A stretch of DNA of 64,000 nucleotides, from contig NZ_CP052859.1 in the NCBI RefSeq assembly GCF_012935695.1, positions 5,497,001 to 5,561,000 of the forward strand, given 5' to 3'. This document shows positions 28,501 through 35,479 of the stretch, piece by piece. The position numbers and the translations under genes were made by a program. The notes beneath the pieces are model-generated. The model saw only the letters and a list, made by a program, of their open reading frames with translations, did not search any database and was not told the DNA's origin. How positions within the stretch are numbered: the stretch's first letter is position 1; each line of letters opens with the position of its first letter. Source of the stretch: Pseudomonas sp. ADAK18 (GTDB lineage: Bacteria > Pseudomonadota > Gammaproteobacteria > Pseudomonadales > Pseudomonadaceae).

Positions 28501-30132
28501 TATCGAGACTTCATGCAGGAACAAGAATCATCGCAGTATCAGCTGAAACTGCAGCGCAGTCTGGCCAAGACCGAAGAACTCAGCACGCTTTACCAAGAAA
28601 CGCTGGCGCTGTTCAAAAAGTGGCGAGAGGCAGGGGGCACTGAGGGGTACACACAGGAATTGCTCAGGCTGAGCATTGAACACCACAAGCACCTCAGCCT
28701 GTGGATATCAATCAAGCAAATTGGCTATTCAGGCGTCATGTCACGTATCGAGAGCGCCTTGAAGTCTGAGCCAGGTCCTTCTCGACAACCACTTCTGGAC
28801 GATATCAACCTGGGCGTTCAACTCAGTCACGACATGCAAGCCAAGCTGGGACTCCTGAACCAAATGCAGGGTGAACTCGCTGGCCTCGGCGCTCCCGGCG
28901 TCATGGAGGTCGTACGGTTAAAAGCATTGGCCCCCAAGTTCACTAAATGGGACTTGAAAACCAATGAAATCGCCACCGCCTACGAACTGTGCATCCGTGA
29001 ACAGGCCGCTCAGGACATGGAGGAAGCGCGAACGATGGTCGCCTACGTCGTACACCGCGCAGGATTGGCCAGCAAATCGCTGGTGCACATGATGCGAGGT
29101 ATAGAGGACGGCCCGGCGGGGGAAGACCAGATCGAACACCTGCTCGGAATCGTGGATGACTACACCAGCGCCAGCCAGCGTATCGATGAGCTACCAGGGG
29201 ACTACCCGGACCTGGTTGAGCCAACTCAATTGGCACGCCTGAAGGTACTGGTCGAGGAGTTTCAGCACCTGGCACAGGGCAAACTCAATAGCCTGCTTTC
29301 ACAACAGACTGCTTCCGCCAGGAACACCGCCGGTCCTTCCAGGCCTCGCCCCAAAATAAAAATCACCAAAACCCGCCCCCAAGATCAACCCAAAAAATCA
29401 GCTGATACCCCCAAACAAGAGCCGCTGAAGCTTATCCAGCCCTGGGCCGTTCACTCTTCAACCAGCCACGGCGACTATGCCCAAACGATCAGCGACGCGA
29501 TGGACCTCAACATAGACACCAACGCCTTTATCAAACGCACGCAAAAGGACGCCCTCAAACCCAATCGGGTACCTGCAGACATGCAGGATATTTTCGACCA
29601 ACAAGCCCTCAAGCTGGAACTGGCTGCCACGACGGTCGAAACGCTCAATTCGGATGCATCCAACGCCGGAAAGCTCGCCCCGGTGGCCGGTCTGCCCGTA
29701 GAGTTGCGTGAGGCTGCCGCCCGGCTACGCCGTGAAGGCATCAATACCCGGGCGAAAATCCTCAAGACCCGCAAACCCCGCCAGGCCTATTTTCAGTGGC
29801 TGCTCGACAACGATCAGGTCCGGGTCACTCGCAACGCCGCCGGCAGAATCAAGACCCAGCAGCAGGATTACTTCCAGGAGTACGTGATTCTCGACACGGC
29901 CAACAAGGATCAACCCTTATGGCTGGCCCACTTCCACTACCCAAGTCTCAAGACCCCCGCCAACACGTTCACCGCAGCTCATCTCAAGATTGCCGACTCG
30001 CATTTGCAGCAATTCACCCCTGCCGTCCAGCACGAGCTGAACCACCGTACCCCCTTGGATAACCAAGTGCGCAAGCTCAGCGATCCACTGATGCAGGCAG
30101 TATTTCTGAAGCTAGAACGCCCTCTGCGTTGA
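25588..30132 (+). CDS. 1514-residue DUF6543 / dermonecrotic-toxin-domain-like protein
   Basis: I recognise this as one of the very large Pseudomonas proteins annotated with DUF6543 or a dermonecrotic toxin domain; no function is established to my knowledge. Visible parts: two roughly 300-residue N-terminal modules (about 15-300 and 340-700), the second ending with the hallmark segment IIGPRDPDDGPCLLYRPLL; a hydrophobic helical region (about 710-785) that could enter membranes; a small beta module with QRWFEVVADEDENILVLDP (about 875-925); a charged coiled coil (about 940-1010); further helices; and a distinct C-terminal domain (about 1370-1514). No signal peptide and no secretion or immunity gene adjacent. 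Codon use is looser and GC lower than in the neighbouring housekeeping genes. ASP tripeptide repeats sit near 860. AAGGAAAAGG precedes the ATG. Confidence 0.7.
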   Translation: MSATPSTPHATPLTHPLLEKALLTRLSYEGPTLHEVASNLLRVELKTLYPDLDIDPDDTMIATPAWGLIDNELVCSHIRYVSLSRTLIGQCLEETVANFLEGEHFLTRQPLSDNPVHLEVSIEKIAQLLNDLASVFFFSFKEQQLAFWNATGAKLPRWQELSDGLRKALNVQKVGGWDADHCAIAQAVSTFPDKQERVTRRPEMADIQACLVDIDIPNGKALKHLSLAGIAVLQGRYKQRDILLMYTVEFGYETFSSVKALGVALRPLFEPLEASEPFSWRLVEPEGNFFDHMAWALISTQLKKIESLNIIDPPTPSTQENDVTPPSTDEFSDRETTRLTQLEEAIPDWLLQASTHELSDYSQYLIELSTLRNQTPDDLFSIPPINAFAQKTMREAIIADKTKEGAGKLPLDELQIILTESFTAGVFTLPNPFERRVQTLGEYGLTNSPPYLASASFKHGQTVPDWLTISYLTDIAEHVDIGKVYPHLIKSNLVDDPHEAPRQKQFHSRQLRSMLPLLALECKVKQQGNVDAQGYRYIAELVQPTPDNRQPIVIRPLSIRPQGRFSSTSDNILNMFIIGPRDPDDGPCLLYRPLLDNPLLQFQSLQNMLYAMHQPGELRDSILAWLPDRALSFNYSQYIFPIGLPSPWLTIQSLSEPLSLHEWTGPVVFSSTELTGDIFGALFDANTKAMIELADRQSLSNAERQWALLADSGWAIFNVASNFLNGSAGVAVWAWQVISDIQQTVDAHNQGDDLIQWTSLGDVLMALAIMVAHQAHHHRQTGTKQHAHFRPVFTEGETSTAMQNRPTTVAHGSLPHSEYATIAIAGSVPRRTPEQLNTYLDSLKVAAPNLQDNAITLTASPASPASPLHQLQDTHYAQVGQRWFEVVADEDENILVLDPQHPSREGPRLSHGPTGSWRIDTSLRLLGSGVSLKSQLKTKRLAKAQRLKVLDEQLEERKAREKPLKTELQALYRDFMQEQESSQYQLKLQRSLAKTEELSTLYQETLALFKKWREAGGTEGYTQELLRLSIEHHKHLSLWISIKQIGYSGVMSRIESALKSEPGPSRQPLLDDINLGVQLSHDMQAKLGLLNQMQGELAGLGAPGVMEVVRLKALAPKFTKWDLKTNEIATAYELCIREQAAQDMEEARTMVAYVVHRAGLASKSLVHMMRGIEDGPAGEDQIEHLLGIVDDYTSASQRIDELPGDYPDLVEPTQLARLKVLVEEFQHLAQGKLNSLLSQQTASARNTAGPSRPRPKIKITKTRPQDQPKKSADTPKQEPLKLIQPWAVHSSTSHGDYAQTISDAMDLNIDTNAFIKRTQKDALKPNRVPADMQDIFDQQALKLELAATTVETLNSDASNAGKLAPVAGLPVELREAAARLRREGINTRAKILKTRKPRQAYFQWLLDNDQVRVTRNAAGRIKTQQQDYFQEYVILDTANKDQPLWLAHFHYPSLKTPANTFTAAHLKIADSHLQQFTPAVQHELNHRTPLDNQVRKLSDPLMQAVFLKLERPLR

Positions 30133-30144
30133 CCGCGCGATGCG

Positions 30145-31698
30145 CTACCGGGGCAGCCACGCCTTGTGCAACCGCGCCAGCGCATCAGTGATAGCGGCCT
30201 CGGGCACTGCGGCAAACCCCAGCACCAAGCCGGCACGCTGATCCGGTGGAGTGCTGGAGTCCGGTAGCCAATAGCTGCTCAAACCATTGACCTCGACATC
30301 AGCCTCGCGCGCCTGGCCCTGCAATTCATCTTCTCTGGCCAGGCTGTCCACCCTCACTGTCAGGTGCAGACCTGCCGCAACACTGGGCAGGTTGCCCATG
30401 CCTGGCACGTCGGCGGGCCAACCGGCCAGCAAGGCGTTGCGCCGACTCAAGGCCGCTCGGCGCATGCGGCGGATGTGCCGCTGGAAATGCCCTGCCGCCA
30501 TGAACTCGGCCATTACCGCCTGAGTACTGACTTCCGAGTGCCGCACATCCACGGCACGGCGCTGGGAGAAGGCGTCCACCAGGCCTGGCGGCAATACCAG
30601 GTAACCCAGGCGCAACGCCGGAAAAGCGACTTTGCCGAAGGTGCCGACGTAGAGCACCCGCCCGCTGCGGTCCAACGCTGCCAACGGCGCCAGGGGAGCG
30701 CCGCTGTAGCGGTACTCGCCGTCATAGTCATCCTCGATGATCCAGCCGCCGCTGCGCTCGGCCCAGGCCAGTAATTCCAGGCGTCGGGCCAGGCTCATCA
30801 CCACCCCCATTGGGTATTGGTGGGAGGGCGTGACGTAGGCCAGACGACAATCGTTAAGCATGTTCAGTGCGGTGCAGTCGATGCCTTCACCGTCCACCGC
30901 CACGCCGTGGAGTTTCGCACCCGCAATCGCGAACGCATGCCCGGCCGCCCGATAGCCCGGGTTTTCAATGGCTACCGTGTCCCCAGGCGCCACCAGCAAC
31001 TGTGCACAAAGGCTAATTCCCTGCTGCGCGCCACTGGTGATCACTATTTGCTCAGCCGTGCACTGCATGCCTCGAGAACTGCGCAAATAGGCAGCGATCA
31101 GTCCACGCAGTCGCTCATCTCCCGCCGGGTCGCCATAACACAGTTGCTGCAGGTCGGGCTTGCGCCAGAAAGCCGCATTCAGCTTGGCCCAGACGTCAAA
31201 CGGAAACAGGTCGAAGGCCGGTACGCCCACGCGAAAAGCTCGCGGCGGGCCAGCGGGAGGCTGAGGTAAATGGTTGTTTTCCAGCCGTGCCAAAGCGGGA
31301 CTGTGGATAACTTTACTGGACGAAATCCCAGTGGAATTTAATGATTTTGTGGATAAGGTTGGGGATAAGCCTGTTGAAAACCCTGTGGATAGTTTTGTGG
31401 ATAGTTTTTTTGCCGCCCCCTCGCTTGTCGGCAGTTGTGCCACATAGGTCCCATCACCAACCCGTCCTTCGATAAAGCCTTCGGCATAGAGCTGATCGTA
31501 GGCCCGCACCACGCTGTTACGGGAAATCGACAAGGCAGCCGCCAGATCCCGACTGGCTGGCAGCCGCGTGCCACCGACCAACCGCCCATCTAGGACTCGC
31601 TGGCGCAGGGCCTGGTACAGCTGACGCGTCAGCCCCTGTCGTCGATCCAGTTCGATTCCGGCAGGGTTGAACGACAGCGGTGGCTCTAACGAGGGCAT
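30145..31698 (-). CDS. MocR-type regulator (GntR HTH fused to aminotransferase fold)
   Basis: 517 residues from the ATG at 31698 (MPSLEPPLSF). GntR winged HTH at about 20-85 (LYQALRQRVLDGRL...SRDLAAALSISRNSVVRAYDQLYAEGFIEGRVGDGTYVA), then a linker of about 45 residues, then a PLP-dependent class I aminotransferase domain (about 150-515) with the Lys-containing YVGTFGKVAFPALRLGYLV. Such proteins use PLP or an amino-compound to sense. It is divergent from the PaiB-like gene and probably controls it. The linker contains a [KGT]-[LF]-S-[TP] tetrapeptide repeat encoded by a 12-bp DNA repeat (see the repeat entry). Confidence 0.9.
   Translation of the reverse strand: MPSLEPPLSFNPAGIELDRRQGLTRQLYQALRQRVLDGRLVGGTRLPASRDLAAALSISRNSVVRAYDQLYAEGFIEGRVGDGTYVAQLPTSEGAAKKLSTKLSTGFSTGLSPTLSTKSLNSTGISSSKVIHSPALARLENNHLPQPPAGPPRAFRVGVPAFDLFPFDVWAKLNAAFWRKPDLQQLCYGDPAGDERLRGLIAAYLRSSRGMQCTAEQIVITSGAQQGISLCAQLLVAPGDTVAIENPGYRAAGHAFAIAGAKLHGVAVDGEGIDCTALNMLNDCRLAYVTPSHQYPMGVVMSLARRLELLAWAERSGGWIIEDDYDGEYRYSGAPLAPLAALDRSGRVLYVGTFGKVAFPALRLGYLVLPPGLVDAFSQRRAVDVRHSEVSTQAVMAEFMAAGHFQRHIRRMRRAALSRRNALLAGWPADVPGMGNLPSVAAGLHLTVRVDSLAREDELQGQAREADVEVNGLSSYWLPDSSTPPDQRAGLVLGFAAVPEAAITDALARLHKAWLPR
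31302..31404. repeat. 12-bp minisatellite made of DnaA-box-like units, inside the MocR linker
   Basis: TGTGGATAA (perfect DnaA box, reverse TTATCCACA) at 31302 and 31348, TGGGGATAA at 31360, a decayed unit at 31372, TGTGGATAG at 31384 and 31396. From 31348 on the units repeat exactly every 12 bp, and the frame reads tetrapeptides. Confidence 0.8.
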
Positions 31699-31714
31699 GG
31701 CAAACGCTCCGCGA

Positions 31715-31735
31715 ATTGGACCTATGAAATGGACC
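31715..31735. promoter_or_regulatory. direct repeat, likely MocR operator
   Basis: ATTGGACC (31715-31722) and AATGGACC (31728-31735), 13 bp apart, in the 103-bp gap between the divergent MocR and PaiB-like genes. MocR proteins commonly bind direct repeats in such gaps. Confidence 0.4.
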
Positions 31736-31801
31736 AAAGATGGCTCTTACAACGAACCATTAGCCTGCCTAGGATGTAGCCATTCGCCAAGGAAAATATT
31801 C

Positions 31802-32437
31802 ATGTACACACCCCGCGCCTTTGCCCTCGATGATTTGCCCGAACTCCAGCAACTGATCCAGCACACACGCCTGGCGCAGGTGGTAACCTTTGGCGAACAA
31901 GGCCTGCAAGCCAGCCACCTGCCGCTGCTGCTCAACCCCGATGAAGGTCCCAATGGCACCCTCTACGGGCACATGGCCAAGGCCAATCCCCAGTGGCAAG
32001 ACCTGCAAAACGGCAACGAGGCCCTGGTGATTTTTGCCGGTGCCGATGCGTACGTCAGTCCATCGTTTTACCCGGCCAAGGCTGAACACGGCAAAGTGGT
32101 GCCTACCTGGAATTACCTCGCAGTCCATGCTTACGGCCAGGCTGAGGTGTTCACCGATGCCGAGCGTCTACTCAAGCTGGTCAGCGCTCTGACCAATCGC
32201 CACGAATCCACTCGGACCCAGCCGTGGAAAGTCAGCGATGCCCCGGCGGACTACATTGACGGCATGCTCAAGGCCATTGTCGGCTTCGCCCTGCCGATCC
32301 AGCGCCTGGTGGGCAAACGCAAACTCAGCCAGAACCGCAGCGCAGCAGACATCGCCGGCGTGCGCGAAGGGCTGGCTGCAAGCTCGGACCTGCGCGACCA
32401 GACCCTCGCCCGATTCATCCCCAAGGAGCCAACATGA
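31802..32437 (+). CDS. FMN-binding PaiB-like protein
   Basis: 211 residues from the ATG at 31802 (AAGGAAA upstream). PaiB/FMN-binding split-barrel family: MYTPRAFALDD, ASHLPLLLNPDEGPNGTLYGHMAKANPQW, VIFAGADAYVSPSFYP, VVPTWNYLAVHAYG. In Bacillus, paiA-paiB pairs a polyamine acetyltransferase with this protein. Here too an acetyltransferase gene follows directly with a 4-base ATGA overlap, so a comparable partnership is plausible. Confidence 0.9.
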   Translation: MYTPRAFALDDLPELQQLIQHTRLAQVVTFGEQGLQASHLPLLLNPDEGPNGTLYGHMAKANPQWQDLQNGNEALVIFAGADAYVSPSFYPAKAEHGKVVPTWNYLAVHAYGQAEVFTDAERLLKLVSALTNRHESTRTQPWKVSDAPADYIDGMLKAIVGFALPIQRLVGKRKLSQNRSAADIAGVREGLAASSDLRDQTLARFIPKEPT

Positions 32438-32880
32438 GCCAGATCGAAATCCGCCGGGTAGAAACCGCCGACCACGCTGCCTGGTTGCCCCTGTGGCAAG
32501 CGTACTTGCGCTTCTACAACACTGAACTGCCAGACGCAGTCAGTGCCAGCACCTGGCAACGCATGATCGACCCCAGCGAGCCGACTCACTCGGCCCTTGC
32601 CTGGCAGGACGGCAAGGCTGTGGGCATGGTCAACTTCATCTACCACCGCTCCAACTGGAGCATCGAGAACTCCTGCTACCTGCAGGACTTGCTGGTAGAC
32701 CCGGCTCAACGGGGTACCGGTGTGGGCCGCAAACTGATTGAGTTCGTCTACACCACCGCCAAGGCGGATGGCTGCTGCAAGGTCCACTGGTTGACCCACG
32801 AGACCAACACCACCGCTATTCAACTCTATGAACGCATCGCCGAACGTCCTGGTTTCATCCAGTTTCGCAAAGGCCTTTAA
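32434..32880 (+). CDS. GNAT acetyltransferase, partner of the PaiB-like gene
   Basis: 148 residues with the GNAT core: ALAWQDGKAVGMVNFIYHR, then LQDLLVDPAQRGTGVGRKLIEFVYTTAK carrying the acetyl-CoA loop (RGTGVGRKL), and HWLTHETNTTAIQLYERI. Substrate unknown; translational coupling to the PaiB-like gene and closeness to a PLP-type regulator suggest a small amine. Confidence 0.88.
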   Translation: MSQIEIRRVETADHAAWLPLWQAYLRFYNTELPDAVSASTWQRMIDPSEPTHSALAWQDGKAVGMVNFIYHRSNWSIENSCYLQDLLVDPAQRGTGVGRKLIEFVYTTAKADGCCKVHWLTHETNTTAIQLYERIAERPGFIQFRKGL

Positions 32881-32890
32881 GGAGCACCGT

Positions 32891-33559
32891 ATGTCGACAT
32901 CACTGGCAGACTGGAAAGGCGTTCCCGCACCGACGGTCCAACTGATCGAAGGGCGCTTTATCCGCCTGGAAAAACTTGACCCGGCCCGCCACAGCGATGG
33001 CCTGTGGCAAGCCCTCGCAGGCCCCGGCGCCGACCCCAAGTTGTGGGACTATTTGCCCTACGGCCCCTTCGAGCGCAGCGCGTTCGATGCCTGGCTGGAC
33101 AACCACGCGGCCAACAGCGACCCGTACTTCTTCAGCGTCATCGATCGCGCTACCGGCGAGGTGCAAGGCATCCTCAGCCTGATGTCCATCGTCCCGGCCC
33201 AGGGCCGTATCGAAATCGGCCACGTCACCTTCGGCGCACCGATGCAGCGCTCGCCGAAAAGCACCGAGGCGGTGTACCTGCTGGCCAGGCATTCATTCGA
33301 ACAGGGCTACCGCCGCCTGGAATGGAAGTGCAACAACGGTAACGCCCGCTCCAAATATGCGGCCGAGCGCCTGGGCTTCAGTTTTGAAGGAGTGTTCCGC
33401 CAGCACATGGTGGTCAAGGGGCAGAACCGGGATACGGCGTGGTTTTCGATTCTGGATTCGGAATGGCCGGCGATTGGGGCAGGGTTTGAGCACTGGCTTT
33501 CGGATGAAAACCAGGCCGGTGACGGGCAGGTGAAGACGCTGGCGGAGTGCCGGGCCTGA
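32891..33559 (+). CDS. GNAT acetyltransferase, RimJ/RimL type
   Basis: 222 residues from the ATG at 32891 (AAGGAG 7 bases upstream). RimJ/RimL-like GNAT: LIEGRFIRLEKLDPARHSDGLW, GIEIGHVTFGAPMQRSPKSTEAVYLLARHSFEQGYRRLEWKCNNGNARSKYAAERLGFSFEGVFRQH. Closest in style to uncharacterised N-acetyltransferases that modify amines or protein N-termini. Third gene of the paiB-gnat-gnat unit, 10 bases after the second. Confidence 0.88.
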   Translation: MSTSLADWKGVPAPTVQLIEGRFIRLEKLDPARHSDGLWQALAGPGADPKLWDYLPYGPFERSAFDAWLDNHAANSDPYFFSVIDRATGEVQGILSLMSIVPAQGRIEIGHVTFGAPMQRSPKSTEAVYLLARHSFEQGYRRLEWKCNNGNARSKYAAERLGFSFEGVFRQHMVVKGQNRDTAWFSILDSEWPAIGAGFEHWLSDENQAGDGQVKTLAECRA

Positions 33560-33564
33560 GCCAT

Positions 33565-33593
33565 TGATCGTTCCCGCTGCATGGGAACGATCA
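33565..33593. terminator. bidirectional-looking hairpin between GNAT and hipB genes
   Basis: TGATCGTTCCC / GGGAACGATCA, perfect 11-bp stem with a 7-base loop in the 62-bp convergent gap. No long T run on either side. Confidence 0.6.
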
Positions 33594-33621
33594 TCCTGAA
33601 CAGATCAGGCGACAATTTTTC

Positions 33622-33915
33622 TTAGAACGTCACCATTTCCGGGTAGATCCGCCGTACCCTCATCACCCCCATTTGCAGTCCAAATGGGCGGAATACGGCA
33701 TTCAACGACTTCAAAGTCGGATTCCCTTGTCCGTGTTCGATATGCACCAACGTACGAACTGAAATTTTGCACATTTTGGCGAATTGGCTTTGATGCAAAC
33801 CGGTGGCCTCCACGCGCAAACGACGCACCGCTTCTCCTATCTCCAACGTTCCTTGGGCAAACCCTCGCTCGATGCTCTCTATCAACTGGGCACGGTCGTC
33901 GACTGAAAGTGTCAT
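33622..33915 (-). CDS. HipB-like HTH antitoxin
   Basis: 97 residues with an XRE helix-turn-helix (about 36-80: TGLHQSQFAKMCKISVRTLVHIEHGQGNPTLKSLNAVFRPFG). Its ATG overlaps the stop of the HipA-like gene (ATGA), so the kinase gene comes first, the reverse of E. coli hipBA. Expected to bind the HipA protein and the operator array upstream of hipA. Confidence 0.85.
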   Translation of the reverse strand: MTLSVDDRAQLIESIERGFAQGTLEIGEAVRRLRVEATGLHQSQFAKMCKISVRTLVHIEHGQGNPTLKSLNAVFRPFGLQMGVMRVRRIYPEMVTF

Positions 33916-35252
33916 TTCAACCCCCAGCTATTCAAGTGTTGATCAAGGCCGCGCAACTTAATGCCGGGATGGTTCAAAGTAACGTCCGGCAATCCGTTGT
34001 CCGCCAGAACGTCCGGCAGTGCCCGCAAGTGCTCGGCGTCTTGTCGGAGCCGCTCAAAAGCTTGTTCGGGATCAATGAACGGTGAAAGAACATCACAGAC
34101 GCCACGCCAGTCGATATCACCTGCCACCTCCAGAGAACGCGGCCATTTCGTCGTGCGGGTAATGCCCTCGTCATCCATGACCATAGGCGCCAGATCATAA
34201 ATAGGCGCCAGACGTAGGCTGTCAGTACCTCGAATAATCGAAGTGTTACGCCCATGATTGTCTGAGTTGCCCAAGATTTTGTTCAGCAAGTCACGACGCA
34301 GATAGTCTGCAATCAAATCGGTCACTTGGTCGCCCTGGTTGGCCTGTTTCCATTTGCCGACCAGTGCACGCACCACGTCCAAGTGCGACATGGCACTGCC
34401 GGGCGCAGTGTTACCTGCCAATGAGTAAATTGACTCGACCGCAAAACGCTCGACCCCTTGAGTACTGACATTACGGTCAAAACGGTGCATCCATAAGCTG
34501 GGCTTTATCCCTTCGCCATCCTCCAGCACCAATCCCTCGGCCGCGACAGTATCGATGCCCAGTGCCTGTAGTGCCTTGTAGTAGTGGAATTCGCTCCTGA
34601 GAATGTCTTGGTCTCTCTGCAAACCTTTATTGCGAGCGAACTTGATAAACCAGTGCTGGCTGACGTGCTCATCGCTCAATACCGCGTCGGGGTACAGGAG
34701 CCCTTCATGGTTCTGAGCCAACAATAATTTCGGCGCCTCGCCACCCGCGCCAGTGGCACCACCAATCGCGGCACCTTCTTCGTAGGCGTACTCAAGAAAA
34801 CGGGTGTCGCGCTCAACCACTTCCTTGCGTGCAAACCCTATGGCTGGCCGCCCCTCGTCTGCCTGCACAGACTCCTTGATACGCATATGGCCAATCGGCG
34901 CCTGCGTACTACGTGCCAGCAGAAACAGATCAGCGCCGATATGATCCGGTTTTTGCCGCCCAATGCGCTCCATAAGGAAACGCTTTGCAGCGCCCGCAGG
35001 TGCAATGTCATAGAGAAAGGCCGGAGCTTGCCCCGGTGTCTCCTGCGCCCAATTCAATGGCACCTGGGCACTGACCGCGTTGGCAAATATAGTTTCAACC
35101 CGCTCGTAATGACTGTTCAGGTAATCGGAGTCATAGGAAAACCGGCAAGGGCTGGCAAAACCATTTTGCGGCTCAGCAAATTCGAGAATCATCGCGTCCT
35201 GCCAATGGCATTTATCGAAAATCTGAAGCGTCAGCCTGAAAGAGGTATCCAT
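33912..35252 (-). CDS. HipA-family serine/threonine kinase toxin
   Basis: 446 residues from the ATG at 35252; in-frame ATG 35294 and TTG 35318 are alternatives and none has a good ribosome site. HipA fold: Gly-rich loop GATGAGGEAPKLLLA, catalytic LGNSDNHGRNTSI (Asp and Asn of the HipA active site) and metal-binding APIYDLAPM. HipA of E. coli phosphorylates GltX and causes growth arrest and persistence; the target here is unknown. The N-terminal 100 residues differ from E. coli HipA. GC content is lower than in neighbouring genes, suggesting acquisition. Confidence 0.87.
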   Translation of the reverse strand: MDTSFRLTLQIFDKCHWQDAMILEFAEPQNGFASPCRFSYDSDYLNSHYERVETIFANAVSAQVPLNWAQETPGQAPAFLYDIAPAGAAKRFLMERIGRQKPDHIGADLFLLARSTQAPIGHMRIKESVQADEGRPAIGFARKEVVERDTRFLEYAYEEGAAIGGATGAGGEAPKLLLAQNHEGLLYPDAVLSDEHVSQHWFIKFARNKGLQRDQDILRSEFHYYKALQALGIDTVAAEGLVLEDGEGIKPSLWMHRFDRNVSTQGVERFAVESIYSLAGNTAPGSAMSHLDVVRALVGKWKQANQGDQVTDLIADYLRRDLLNKILGNSDNHGRNTSIIRGTDSLRLAPIYDLAPMVMDDEGITRTTKWPRSLEVAGDIDWRGVCDVLSPFIDPEQAFERLRQDAEHLRALPDVLADNGLPDVTLNHPGIKLRGLDQHLNSWGLK

Positions 35253-35253
35253 C

Positions 35254-35392
35254 CGCAATTTAATGCACCTGAAAGGCAGTAGAGGGTAATTCATTTGCAA
35301 TATAGTGCATAAACACAATCTGCGCAGACCTACAAGCGCAATAAAATGCGTACATGCTAAGCATCAGGTAAAATAAACGCAATAAAATGCAC
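35254..35392. promoter_or_regulatory. array of four operator-like 15-mers upstream of hipA
   Basis: CGCAATTTAATGCAC (35254), TGCAATATAGTGCAT (35296), CGCAATAAAATGCGT (35337), CGCAATAAAATGCAC (35378): common core GCAATnnAnTGC with inverted GCA/TGC ends. Start-to-start distances are 42, 41 and 41 bp, about four helical turns. The array lies between the divergent hipA and autotransporter genes and abuts the hipA start. Confidence 0.75.
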
Positions 35393-35479
35393 ATCCCTCT
35401 TCGTCGCTTCCCTGACATATTCCTGTAAACACCCTCCGCTATACAGGTCGCCTCGTTTCCTAAAACAAGGTCGATCACC

